A stretch of DNA of 41,612 nucleotides, from contig NZ_JADMKB010000071.1 in the NCBI RefSeq assembly GCF_018780075.1, forward strand, positions 1 through 41,612. Reading direction: 5' to 3'. Below are positions 27,209-35,661 of the stretch, piece by piece; the stretch's first letter is position 1, and each line of letters opens with the position of its first letter. Below the pieces are notes generated by a model. It saw only the letters and a list, made by a program, of their open reading frames with translations, was not told the DNA's origin and did no database searches. A program made the position numbers and the translations under genes. The stretch is from Hydrogenophaga sp. (GTDB lineage Bacteria > Pseudomonadota > Gammaproteobacteria > Burkholderiales > Burkholderiaceae_C).

Positions 27209-27255
27209 GCCGGGCCGGCCCCCCGCCGGCCCCTCCACCCACCGAGATCCGCTGC

Positions 27256-28416
27256 TTGGCCCACCTGCTCCTGCTCGCCATCGTCTACGTGTCCTTCGTC
27301 AGCCTGGGGCTGCCCGACGCCGTCATGGGCGTGGTCTGGCCCGCCATGCGGGCCGACATGGGCCAGCCGCTGGCCGCCGTGGGCGTGCTGACCATCACCA
27401 TGACGGTGTGCGCCGCGCTCAGCGCGGGCTTCGCCGGGCGCGTCGTGGCGCGGGTGGGCACCGGCGTGGTGGTCGCGGCCAGCTGCCTGATGACCGCGCT
27501 GGCCCTGGTGGGTTTCTCCGTCGCGCCCTCGTTTGCCTGGTTGGTGCTGCTGGGCATTCCGCTGGGCGCGGGCGGTGGCGCGGTCGATGCCAGCCTGAAC
27601 CACTTCGTCGCGGCGCACTACTCGTCGCGCCACATGAACTGGCTGCACGGCTTCTGGGGCGTGGGCGCCACCACCGGCCCGGCCGTGATGGGCCTGGCGC
27701 TGGCCAGCCCGGGGGGCTGGACCCGTGGCGTGCTCGCCCTCGGCCTGGCCCAGCTCACGCTGGCCGCGCTGCTCTGGGCCACGCTGCCGCTCTGGCGGCG
27801 CGAACATGGCCACCCGAACGGCGCCGAGGCAACGGGCGAGGCACCGGTGGTGTTCAAACCGGTTGCGCCCCGCGCCCTGTGGCTGGCACCGCTGTGTTTC
27901 CTGCTCTACGTGGCGGCCGAGATGGGCACCGGCCTGTGGGCCGCCAGCATCCTGGTGAACGACCGGGGCAGCAGCCTGGCCCAGGCGGGCTTCTGGGTCT
28001 CGGTGTATTTCGGCTCCATCACCGCGGGGCGCTTCGGCGTGGGCCTGGTCTCGAACCGCCTGGGCAACCGGCGGCTGGTGGGCCTGGGGGTCGCGCTGGC
28101 CCTGGCCGGCGCCACGCTGTTCGCCCTGCCCGGCCTGCCCCCGGCGCTGTCGCTGGCCGGCCTGGTGCTCATGGGCCTGGGCTGCGCGCCGGTGTTTCCC
28201 TCGCTGATGCACGAGGCCGCGCGGCGTTTTCCGGCGGACGTGGCGCGCACCGTGATCGGCCGGCAGATGATGGCCGCCTATGCGGGCGGCTCGGTCATCC
28301 CGGCCGCGTTCGGCCTGCTGGCCACCTGGGTCGGGCTCGGTGCGGTGATGCCGGTGGTGGTGCTGCTGCTGATCGCCCTGCTGTGGACGACCCGGGCGCT
28401 CGACCGGCTGACCTGA
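27256..28416 (+). CDS. MFS transporter
   Basis: About 386 residues with twelve predicted membrane segments. The opening YVSFVSLGLPDAVMGVVWPAM and NHFVAAHYSSRHMNWLHGFWGVGATTGP are typical of a sugar/FucP-like MFS group. The only reasonable start is TTG 27256, since the first segment begins at once; the ribosome-binding site is weak (CCGAGA). It follows the FAD oxidase by 47 bp on the same strand and may be co-transcribed. Its end is only 12 bp from the convergent GST gene. The substrate is unknown. Confidence 0.85.
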   Translation: MAHLLLLAIVYVSFVSLGLPDAVMGVVWPAMRADMGQPLAAVGVLTITMTVCAALSAGFAGRVVARVGTGVVVAASCLMTALALVGFSVAPSFAWLVLLGIPLGAGGGAVDASLNHFVAAHYSSRHMNWLHGFWGVGATTGPAVMGLALASPGGWTRGVLALGLAQLTLAALLWATLPLWRREHGHPNGAEATGEAPVVFKPVAPRALWLAPLCFLLYVAAEMGTGLWAASILVNDRGSSLAQAGFWVSVYFGSITAGRFGVGLVSNRLGNRRLVGLGVALALAGATLFALPGLPPALSLAGLVLMGLGCAPVFPSLMHEAARRFPADVARTVIGRQMMAAYAGGSVIPAAFGLLATWVGLGAVMPVVVLLLIALLWTTRALDRLT

Positions 28417-28428
28417 GACGGTGCGATC

Positions 28429-29049
28429 TCAAACGGGTTTGCTGCGTGCTTCGTTGATCTGGGCCGAGCGCTGCCAGGCCGGCCGCGCCTGCACCCGCGC
28501 GGCATAGGCCTCAAACACCGGCCGCTTCTCGATGGTGCCGAACATCAGGCCCCAGACCAGGCTGGACCCCACGTAGACATCGGCCACGGTGAACTGTTCA
28601 CCGCACACATACGGCCCCTTCGACAGCCCGAGCTCCAGCGCGTTCATCGTGTCGGCGTAACTGCCGAAGCCCACCATCACGCTGCGGCCCGCGGGCACTT
28701 CCCAGCCGAGCGAGCGCGCCACAGCGGCCTGCTCCAGCGGCCCGGCGGCGAAGAACAACCAGCGGAAGTAGTCGGCCCGGGCCAGCGAGCCAGGCGGCGG
28801 GATCAGGCCTTTTTCCGGGAACCGGTCACCCAGGTAGGCGCAGATGGCCGCAGCCTCGGTCACCACCGTGTCGCCATGGCGCAGCGCCGGCACCTTGCCC
28901 ATGGGGTTGATCGCCAGGTAGTCCGGCGCCTTCATGGGGGTGCCGTAGTCGAGCCAGACGGTCTCGTAGGGTTCACCCAGTTCTTCCATCATCCAGTGCG
29001 CGATGCGGCCACGGGACTGGGGGTTGGTGTAGAGCGTGAGTGAAGGCAT
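28429..29049 (-). CDS. Glutathione S-transferase
   Basis: The 206-residue protein has the GST N-terminal domain ([23 protein letters not shown]; Ser/Arg in the PQSRGR active-site turn, NPMGKVPAL with the cis-Pro, [13 protein letters not shown] binding the glutathione gamma-glutamyl group). The helical C-terminal domain contains [12 protein letters not shown]. It should bind glutathione; the electrophilic substrate is unknown. ATG 29049 gives the standard N-terminus. It is divergent from thyA, 136 bp away. Confidence 0.92.
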   Translation of the reverse strand: MPSLTLYTNPQSRGRIAHWMMEELGEPYETVWLDYGTPMKAPDYLAINPMGKVPALRHGDTVVTEAAAICAYLGDRFPEKGLIPPPGSLARADYFRWLFFAAGPLEQAAVARSLGWEVPAGRSVMVGFGSYADTMNALELGLSKGPYVCGEQFTVADVYVGSSLVWGLMFGTIEKRPVFEAYAARVQARPAWQRSAQINEARSKPV

Positions 29050-29185
29050 GGCGGTGCTCCTGTTGGCGGGTGTCGCGAGGCCGCATCGTAGTCGGCTGGC
29101 CCGCGCCGGTCCACCCTGGCGCAGGGGCGATGCAGAGCGGGCACAATCCGGGTCTGGCCCACCCGTTGCCCATCGAAGTTGCCCC

Positions 29186-30031
29186 ATGACCGACCACCGC
29201 CCCCAGCGCCCCGTGCGCTCGCAATACGAAGATTTCATGCGCCACGTCTTTGAGAACGGCGTGGACAAGGGCGACCGCACCGGCACCGGCACCAAGAGCG
29301 TGTTCGGCCACCAGATGCGCTTCGACCTCAACGAAGGCTTCCCGCTGGTGACCACCAAAAAGGTGTTCCTGAAGGCCATCATCGTCGAGCTGCTCTGGTT
29401 CCTGCGCGGCGACAGCAACGTGAAGTGGCTGCAGGAACGCGGCTGCACCATCTGGGACGAATGGGCACGCGCCGACGGCGACCTCGGCCCGGTCTACGGC
29501 GTGCAGTGGCGCAGCTGGCCCACGCCCGACGGCGGCCACATCGACCAGATCACCGACGTGATCCACACCCTCAAGAACAACCCCGATTCGCGCCGCATCA
29601 TCGTGAGCGCCTGGAACGTGGCCGAGCTCTCGAAGATGGCGCTCATGCCCTGCCACGCCTTCTTCCAGTTCTACGTGGCGCCGCCCCAGAACCCGGGCGA
29701 ACGCGGCCGGCTCAGCTGCCAGCTCTACCAGCGCAGCGCCGACATTTTTCTCGGTGTGCCCTTCAACATCGCCAGTTACGCGCTGCTCACCCACATGGTG
29801 GCGCAGCAGTGCGATCTCGACGTGGGCGAGTTCATCTGGACCGGCGGCGACTGCCACATCTACGACAACCACCACGAGCAGGTGCAACTGCAACTGAGCC
29901 GCGCGCCCTTCGCCTACCCGACGCTGAACATCAAGCGCCGCCCCGAGTCGATCTTTGACTACCAGTACGAAGACTTCGAGGTGATGGGTTACGAGTGCCA
30001 CCCACCGATCAAGGCCCCGGTGGCGGTATGA
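29186..30031 (+). CDS. thyA: Thymidylate synthase
   Basis: A 281-residue ThyA. The catalytic cysteine is C156 in [13 protein letters not shown], and the dUMP-binding arginines are in DPxSRRIIV-like [34 protein letters not shown] is also diagnostic. It methylates dUMP to dTMP using methylenetetrahydrofolate, producing dihydrofolate, which FolA (two genes on) recycles. Its stop overlaps the next start as ATGA. A weak -10-like CACAAT lies at 29142-29147. Confidence 0.97.
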   Translation: MTDHRPQRPVRSQYEDFMRHVFENGVDKGDRTGTGTKSVFGHQMRFDLNEGFPLVTTKKVFLKAIIVELLWFLRGDSNVKWLQERGCTIWDEWARADGDLGPVYGVQWRSWPTPDGGHIDQITDVIHTLKNNPDSRRIIVSAWNVAELSKMALMPCHAFFQFYVAPPQNPGERGRLSCQLYQRSADIFLGVPFNIASYALLTHMVAQQCDLDVGEFIWTGGDCHIYDNHHEQVQLQLSRAPFAYPTLNIKRRPESIFDYQYEDFEVMGYECHPPIKAPVAV

Positions 30032-31233
30032 GGCTGCCCGAGGGCTGGAGCACCGAGGGCCACCGGCTCTGGGAAGCGGGCCAGCCCACCGCAGCGATCC
30101 AGACCCTCGTGGGCCTGCTCAACACGGCGACCGAGCCACAAGGGCCCTCGCCCCGCCACCACGAACAGCTGAGCTACTACCTCTGGCTCGGCAAAGACCT
30201 GCAGGGTGCGCTGCGCATGCAGGAACGGGCCTGCCAGCTGGACCCGGATCGCACTGAATCGCGGCGCAACCTGAGCGTTCTGTACGGCCGCATGGGCCTT
30301 CACGACAAGGCCGTCGAGGCCGCGCAGGCCGTGCTGCGCCACACCCCGGACGACCCGGTGGCCTGCGACATGCTCGCCGCCGAGCTGCGCCACCTGAACC
30401 GGCTGGACGAAGCCCGCGCGGCCGGCACGCGGTCGCTCGTGGTCAAGGACCGCCGCTCGGTGGAAGCGGCGGCGCCGCACCCCGGCTGGCACCTGCCCGC
30501 GATGCGCGCCAGCGCAGGCCAGCGCCGCATCGGCGACAAACCCAACGTGATCGCCTTCAGCCTGTGGGGCGCCCAGCCGCGCTACCTGCGCGGCGCGCTG
30601 CGCAACGTGCTGGTGGCGCCCGGCCTCTTCCCGGGATGGACGCTGCGCTTCTACGTGGACGACAGCGTGCCCGCGGGCTTCCTCGCGCTGCTGGACCAGC
30701 TCGGTGCCCAGGTGGTGAAACACACCGGCGCTGCGGCGAGCCAGCGCCAGCGCCTGTGCTGGCGCTTTCAGGTGGCGAACGATCCCGCCGTGGGCTACTT
30801 TCTCGCGCGTGATGCGGACTCGGTGCTCAGCGAACGCGAGGCCGGCGCGGTCAACGCGTGGCTGGACGGCGGCGCGCATTTCCACGTGATCCGCGACTGG
30901 TGGTCCCACACCGACCTGATGCTCGCCGGCCTCTGGGGGGGCGTCGCCGGGGTGCTGCCCTCGATGGCCGCCATGCTGAACACCTACCAGAGCGCGATGC
31001 TGGAGACGCCCAACATCGACCAGTGGTTCCTGCGCGACCGTGTCTGGCCGCTGGTGCGGCACTCGGTGTGCATCCACGACCGCCTCTTCACCCTGCCGGG
31101 CAGCTTGCCCGTCCCCGGCCCCACACCGCCGGCGGGCAACCACCTGCACATCGGCCAGAATGAACACGCGGTCCGTGCCGACGAACAGGCCCGACTGCTC
31201 CAGCACTGGATTCACCGCCATCCCTGGCTCTGA
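30028..31233 (+). CDS. TPR protein with a glycosyltransferase-like C-terminal domain
   Basis: A 401-residue protein. Residues 1-145 hold about three TPR-like helical repeats ([48 protein letters not shown]). From about 172 there is a GT-A-like domain: [33 protein letters not shown], then the acidic motif RDADS at 261-265 in [15 protein letters not shown], a DxD-like site that could bind a metal-nucleotide sugar. There is no signal peptide or membrane segment. It overlaps thyA by 4 bp and ends 9 bp before folA, so it is translated within the thymidylate operon although no function there is known. Domain assignment is by motif only. Confidence 0.72.
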   Translation: MRLPEGWSTEGHRLWEAGQPTAAIQTLVGLLNTATEPQGPSPRHHEQLSYYLWLGKDLQGALRMQERACQLDPDRTESRRNLSVLYGRMGLHDKAVEAAQAVLRHTPDDPVACDMLAAELRHLNRLDEARAAGTRSLVVKDRRSVEAAAPHPGWHLPAMRASAGQRRIGDKPNVIAFSLWGAQPRYLRGALRNVLVAPGLFPGWTLRFYVDDSVPAGFLALLDQLGAQVVKHTGAAASQRQRLCWRFQVANDPAVGYFLARDADSVLSEREAGAVNAWLDGGAHFHVIRDWWSHTDLMLAGLWGGVAGVLPSMAAMLNTYQSAMLETPNIDQWFLRDRVWPLVRHSVCIHDRLFTLPGSLPVPGPTPPAGNHLHIGQNEHAVRADEQARLLQHWIHRHPWL

Positions 31234-31242
31234 CCCGCCCAC

Positions 31243-31758
31243 ATGCCCATGAACGACCTCGCACCCGCCCGCCTGAACCTCATCTACGCCCGGGCCGCCA
31301 ACGGCGTGATCGGCAAGGACAACGCCCTGCCCTGGCACCTGCCCGAAGACCTCGCGCACTTCAAGCGGACCACCCTGGGCTGCCCGGTGATCATGGGTCG
31401 CAAGACCTGGGACTCGCTGCCGGCGAAATTTCGCCCGCTGCCGGGTCGGCCGAACATCGTGGTCACGCGCGATGCGCGCTGGCACGCCGAAGGCGCCGCG
31501 GTGGCGCATTCGCTGGACGCGGCGCGCGCCCTGTGCCCACCCGGCAGCGACGCCTGGGTGATCGGCGGCGCGCAGATCTACGCGCAGGCCCTGCCGCTGG
31601 CCAACACGGTGGTGGTGACCGAGATCGCTCGGGACTTCGACGGTGATGCCTTCGCGCCCGCGCTGGGCGCGGAGTGGCAAGAAACCGCGCGCGAAAGCCT
31701 CGTGGCCGCCAGCGGCCTGCCGTTGGCTTTCGTCACGTACCGCCGACAGGTGATTTGA
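31243..31758 (+). CDS. folA: Dihydrofolate reductase
   Basis: A 171-residue DHFR with LIYARAANGVIGKDNALPWHLPEDLAHFK at the N-terminus; the active-site acid is the Asp/Glu position in LPEDLAHFK. PVIMGRKTWDSLP, RPNIVVTRD and WVIGGAQIYAQAL (the NADPH-binding GG) follow. It reduces dihydrofolate from ThyA. The start may be ATG 31243 or the second Met two codons on. It is last in the thyA operon, followed by a long repeat copy. Confidence 0.96.
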   Translation: MPMNDLAPARLNLIYARAANGVIGKDNALPWHLPEDLAHFKRTTLGCPVIMGRKTWDSLPAKFRPLPGRPNIVVTRDARWHAEGAAVAHSLDAARALCPPGSDAWVIGGAQIYAQALPLANTVVVTEIARDFDGDAFAPALGAEWQETARESLVAASGLPLAFVTYRRQVI

Positions 31759-31922
31759 CCCACCCCTGCCGCGCTCCGCGCGTCCCCCTCAAGGGGGCTG
31801 AGGGCCGCGGCTCCAAGCCTGCCTGCGCAGGCTTGGACGGCCCGAAGAAGCCTCGCCTCTGGTGAGGCTGCGGCCTGCAAGGCGCACTGGCCGTCCGGCA
31901 AAGCCGGCCCGGCGGTGCCCTT
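31759..31922 (-). repeat. Intergenic repeat, long copy D
   Basis: This begins at the folA stop and fills most of the gap to the convergent TPR gene. It is a near-complete inverted copy of 1523-1682, sharing TGCGCAGGCTTGGACGGCCC-like blocks, GGCCTGCAAGGCGCACTGGC and GGCAAAGCCGGCC. The end next to folA is the CGCGCTCCGCGCG core with CCCCCTCAAGGGGG. The remaining 43 bp to 31965 hold nothing recognisable. Confidence 0.85.
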
Positions 31923-31965
31923 GGCCGCACCGTTTCGCGCGTCGCGCTTGATGCCCGCCGGGGGC

Positions 31966-32652
31966 TTACTTGCCCTTGACCTTGTCGAGCAGCTGGCGCA
32001 CCTCGGTGCGGCGGCCTTCGTCGGCCACCGCACGGCCGGCCCGGGCCGGTGCCTGCAAGGCTTTTTCGAGATGGGCCACGGCCTTCTGCGGCTCCTCGGT
32101 CTGCACAAGAAAGTCGGCGTAGAAATAGTTGGGATCGATGCCCTGGGGATTGATCGCCAGCGCCTTCTGCAGCATCTCGCGCGCCTTCGCCTGGTCACCA
32201 AAACCCAGCGGCCAGCCGGGCACCTTGTAGTACAGCACGCCCAGGCTGTTGTAGGCCGAGCCGTCCAGCGCGTTGCCGTCGATCCGGATCGCCGCTTCGT
32301 ACAGCGCCTTCGCCTGCTTGACCAGCGAGAGCGCACCCAGACCGCCCTTCTCGCCCGCCCAGGAGCTCAGGATGATGCCTTCCCAGACCATGGGTTCGGG
32401 TTTGCCGGCGAACGACTCGCTGACCTTGTGCGCGCGGCCGGCGAGCGCCTCAAACTTCTTCTCACGCTCCGCGGCGGGCGTCCTGTAATTGATCATCTCC
32501 CAGGCCTGCTGCAGGTCGACCACCGCTTCGTCGGCGGTCGCGGCCCGGACCGCCGGGCTCAGCGCCAGCACGGCGGCCGCCAGCAGGCACTGGGTGGCAC
32601 GGCGGCGCGTGGCGCCGATGGACGAGGGGTTCGTGGCAGAAACAAAACGCAT
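31966..32652 (-). CDS. Exported TPR-repeat protein
   Basis: A 228-residue protein with an N-terminal signal peptide (RRRATQCLLAAAVLALS, likely cleavage near AVRA, residue 37). The periplasmic domain contains TPR-like helices (ALSLVKQAKALYEAAIRIDGNALD, QAKAREMLQKALAINPQGIDP, PQKAVAHLEKALQAPARAG). No lipobox is seen. It starts 23 bp after the SDR stop and is the last gene of the five-gene operon, so it may serve in export or in presenting its product at the envelope. The function is unknown. Confidence 0.82.
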   Translation of the reverse strand: MRFVSATNPSSIGATRRRATQCLLAAAVLALSPAVRAATADEAVVDLQQAWEMINYRTPAAEREKKFEALAGRAHKVSESFAGKPEPMVWEGIILSSWAGEKGGLGALSLVKQAKALYEAAIRIDGNALDGSAYNSLGVLYYKVPGWPLGFGDQAKAREMLQKALAINPQGIDPNYFYADFLVQTEEPQKAVAHLEKALQAPARAGRAVADEGRRTEVRQLLDKVKGK

Positions 32653-32675
32653 GACATCTTCTCCAAAAAAACGGT

Positions 32676-33494
32676 TCAGGAATGGGCCAGCAGCGCCGGC
32701 GCCGCCGGCGGCAGGCTGCGGCTGTGCTTCTTGAAACTGCCATCGAGCCAGGACGGCGCCAGGCCGTTGAGGCGCACGGCCAGCTTCTCGGGGTAGCCCA
32801 CAAAACGTTCGGCCGCCTCGCTCTCCATCAGGGCGAGCAGCTCCAGCGCCACCTGTTCGGGGCGGTCCATCGCCGAACCGGTGGCGCGGTTGTAGGCCTC
32901 GACCGCCTCGCTGTTGAAGGCGGTGCGCGTGCTGCGCGGCCCGAGGTACTGGACCTGGACCGCGGTCTCGCACAGCTCGCGGCGCAAGGCCTGGGCAAAA
33001 CCGCGCAGACCGAACTTGCTGGCGCTGTACACGCTGTAACCCGGCAGGCCGATGGCCCCCAGCGCGGACCCCACGCAGATCACCTGCGCCCGCGCCTGCG
33101 CGAGCAGGTGGGGCAGCAGGCTCTGCGTCAGCAGCATGGGCGCGATCAGGTTGGTGTGCAGCACCGCCTGCACGTCCGCTGGGCGCAGGTCCTGCAGGTG
33201 ACCGAACGAGGCCAGGCCGGCGTTGTGCACCAGCACGTTGCCGCCCCAGCCCGCGGCCATCACCGCCAGGCTGGCGAGGTCTTCAGGCCGCGAGAGATCG
33301 GCCAGGCGGTGTTCGACGCGCGAGGCGTCGACGCCCGTCTCCCGCACCAGTTGCCGCGCCTGCTCGGCCAGCCGGGGGGCCGAGCGCCCCACCAGCATCA
33401 CCGTCGCGCCGGCCTTGAGCAGCGCCGCGGCGCTGGCGTGACCGATGCCCCCGCTGGCACCGGTGAGCACCACCCGTGCTTGCGGGGCCTTCAT
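32676..33494 (-). CDS. Short-chain dehydrogenase/reductase
   Basis: A 272-residue classical SDR. The nucleotide-binding motif is TGASGGIG (11-18), with NAG at 91-93 and the catalytic S143, Y156 and K160 (YSVYSASKFG). R37 after the second strand (MLVGRS) favours NADP(H). The C-terminal part (FVGYPEKLAVRLNGLAPSWLDGSF) suggests membrane association or lipid substrates, as in fatty-acyl reductase-like SDRs. It overlaps the haem-oxygenase-like gene by 4 bp. It probably reduces a carbonyl in the operon's product. Confidence 0.9.
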   Translation of the reverse strand: MKAPQARVVLTGASGGIGHASAAALLKAGATVMLVGRSAPRLAEQARQLVRETGVDASRVEHRLADLSRPEDLASLAVMAAGWGGNVLVHNAGLASFGHLQDLRPADVQAVLHTNLIAPMLLTQSLLPHLLAQARAQVICVGSALGAIGLPGYSVYSASKFGLRGFAQALRRELCETAVQVQYLGPRSTRTAFNSEAVEAYNRATGSAMDRPEQVALELLALMESEAAERFVGYPEKLAVRLNGLAPSWLDGSFKKHSRSLPPAAPALLAHS

Positions 33495-34189
33495 GCCACC
33501 ACCCCGGCCGGGGCCAGCGCGGGCGACGCCACCGGCGCCTGGGGCAAGGGCAGGCCACGAAACACGTCGCCGTACAGGCGGAAGAAGGCGCGTGCGCCGT
33601 GCACGATGTCGCGCTGGTCCTGCAGGTCTTCGATCTGGTCCATGAGCAACTGGAAGTGCGCCGTGTGCTCCTGGTCCAGCGTGCCGTGCGAGCGCAGGTA
33701 GCTGAACGCGGCGTCGGGCAGGTGCAGCGGCTTCTGGATGTTGTCGGCCGCGAGCAGCGCGAGCGACACGCTGGTGCCTTCGAGCACGTGCACCATGCCG
33801 AAGAAGCCGAGCGGGTTGCGGCGGTGGATGGTGTCGTAGGCGTAGGCGACCATCACCTCGGCGGCATGGCCGGGCTGACCCAGCCGCACCGCCTCAGCGT
33901 CGCCGCCGCAGGCGCGGATGTCGTCGAGGATCCACGCCTCGTGGCCCCGCTCCTCTTCCACGTACTCGTCCATCGCGTCGTTGAGCCAGGCGTGGTGTGG
34001 CGGCAGCGCGGCCTTGCAAGCCTGCAGCAGCGGCACGGTGTGCTTCACATGGTGGTAGGCCTCGGTGAGGAAGGCGACGTAGCTCGGCAGCGACACCTCG
34101 CCGCGCAAACAGCCCTGGATGATGGGCGCGGAGAGCAGCCCCATGCGGGACGATTCGGTGAGTTGCAGCAGTTGGGCATGAAACGACAT
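33491..34189 (-). CDS. TenA/haem-oxygenase-like putative diiron protein
   Basis: A 232-residue all-helical protein of the TenA/PqqC/haem-oxygenase-like fold. Spaced acidic and histidine residues match a haem-oxygenase-like diiron oxidase site: E43 (FLTEAYHHVKH), E80-x-x-H83 (EEERGHE), E137 (HVLEGTS), D172 and H175/H178 (LDQEHTAHF). Such proteins (for example UndA, SznF-type domains) activate oxygen for N-oxygenation, desaturation or C-C cleavage. The TenA thiaminase cysteine is not seen. Which residues bind metal is inferred from spacing. It sits between an AMP-forming ligase (20 bp upstream) and an SDR (4-bp overlap), implying action on an activated acid or its product. Confidence 0.78.
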   Translation of the reverse strand: MSFHAQLLQLTESSRMGLLSAPIIQGCLRGEVSLPSYVAFLTEAYHHVKHTVPLLQACKAALPPHHAWLNDAMDEYVEEERGHEAWILDDIRACGGDAEAVRLGQPGHAAEVMVAYAYDTIHRRNPLGFFGMVHVLEGTSVSLALLAADNIQKPLHLPDAAFSYLRSHGTLDQEHTAHFQLLMDQIEDLQDQRDIVHGARAFFRLYGDVFRGLPLPQAPVASPALAPAGVVA

Positions 34190-34209
34190 GGGGTTCTTTC
34201 GTCAAGGAA

Positions 34210-35661
34210 TCAGAGGGCAGCGGCCGTGGCCGAAGCGATGCCGAGTGCCTCGGCATGCCGGTGAAGAATGGCGCTGCGTTGCGGACGGCCGTTGGCCGTG
34301 GCCAGCCCCGTGTCGGCGGAGAACGCGGCCTGGGCGCGGACCCAGTGCCGCACCTGCGCGTAGTCGGGCAGCGTCTGGTTGGCGGCGTCGACGCCGGCCT
34401 GGATCTGGGCGTCGGTCACCGCCGCCGCCAGCGGCCACACCACCGCGCTGAGCGCCGGTTCGCCGTCGCCGAACACCACCGCCTGGGCCAGCGTCGGACC
34501 GCTGCGCAGCGCCGTCTCCACCCACTCGGGCGACACGTTGCGGCCGAAGGCGGTGATCAACACGTGTTTGATGCGCCCCCGCACGTGAACGAAGCCGTCC
34601 GGATCGATCTCGCCCAGGTCGCCGGTGGGCCACCATTCGCCGGGGGATATCGCTTCACCCAGGTAGCCCGAAAACAGGCTGCCCGCGATCTCGATCTCAC
34701 CGCGTGCGTTCAAGCGCAGCCGCGCGTGCGGCAAGGCCTTGCCCGCGCTGCCCGGGCGGTCCGCTCCCGGCAGGTTCAGCGTCTGCACCGAAGCGCCCTC
34801 TGACAGGCCATAGCCCTCGTGGGCCGGGATGCCCACCTGGCGCGCGGCGAGCACCAGCGGTGCACCCACCGCAGCCCCACCCACCGCCACCATGCGCAAG
34901 CAGGCGGGCGCCCGCAGGCCCTGCTGCAGCAGCCAGCCGGTCCAGGCGCGCAGCATCTGCGGCAGCAGGATGAGGCTGTGGGGCTGGAAGCGTTCGACCG
35001 CGGCGTGAAAACGGGCCGGGTCGAAGCCGGACGAACCGGTCAGCCCCAGCTCGGCCAGCGGCGGCACGATGCACTCGGCTCCTCGGGCGAGCGGCGCCAT
35101 GACACCGGCGATGTTCTCCAGCAGCACGGCCAGGGGCAGAGCACACAGGTGGCGCCGGATGTCCAGCGGCTCCAGCGCCTGCACCAGCCCGTCGGTCACC
35201 CGTTGCATGGCTTGAGCGCTCAGGCACACGCCCTTGGGGGTGCCGGTGGTGCCGGAGGTGAAGGTGAGCTTGGCGGTGCCCGCGGGCATGGGCAGACCAG
35301 CGGCCGGCAGACGCAGGCAGCACAGCGACGTGCCCACGACGTCCCAGTCGAGAGCCTCAGCCTGGGGCCAGTGCTGGGCGAGAGCGGGAACCGTGAGCAG
35401 GCTGTCCACGCCGGCCGCCCGCAGCGCGTGAGCGATCTGCTGCGGCGTGAAAAACACCGGCAGCGGCACATGCACGACACCCACCTGTTCGGCCGCGCGA
35501 TCCGCGACCACCCAGGCCATGGCGTTGTCCATCAGCGTGGCGAGCACGCGGGTGCCTTGTGCGCGCAGGCGCTCGGCGAGCGTGTCCACGCCGTCCTGCA
35601 TCTCGGCGTAGGTGAGGCGGCGCTCGCCGTCGCTCAGGGCGATGGCATCGGGCAGCGGCAT
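34210..35661 (-). CDS. AMP-forming ligase (ANL superfamily) with altered C-terminal lysine motif
   Basis: The 483-residue protein has the P-loop TFTSGTTGTPKG (133-144), the adenine-binding YGLSEG (284-289), TGD (346-348) and the hinge GRIK (362-365). It resembles long-chain acyl-CoA synthetases but is shorter than usual. In the C-terminal A10 motif the expected catalytic lysine is replaced: the stretch reads TANGRPQR, with R459 where Lys is expected. This may slow adenylation or indicate a changed mechanism. The ATG at 35661 overlaps the hemolysin-family stop by one base, so the genes are coupled. It likely activates a carboxylic acid for the acyltransferase-like partner. Confidence 0.85.
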   Translation of the reverse strand: MPLPDAIALSDGERRLTYAEMQDGVDTLAERLRAQGTRVLATLMDNAMAWVVADRAAEQVGVVHVPLPVFFTPQQIAHALRAAGVDSLLTVPALAQHWPQAEALDWDVVGTSLCCLRLPAAGLPMPAGTAKLTFTSGTTGTPKGVCLSAQAMQRVTDGLVQALEPLDIRRHLCALPLAVLLENIAGVMAPLARGAECIVPPLAELGLTGSSGFDPARFHAAVERFQPHSLILLPQMLRAWTGWLLQQGLRAPACLRMVAVGGAAVGAPLVLAARQVGIPAHEGYGLSEGASVQTLNLPGADRPGSAGKALPHARLRLNARGEIEIAGSLFSGYLGEAISPGEWWPTGDLGEIDPDGFVHVRGRIKHVLITAFGRNVSPEWVETALRSGPTLAQAVVFGDGEPALSAVVWPLAAAVTDAQIQAGVDAANQTLPDYAQVRHWVRAQAAFSADTGLATANGRPQRSAILHRHAEALGIASATAAAL

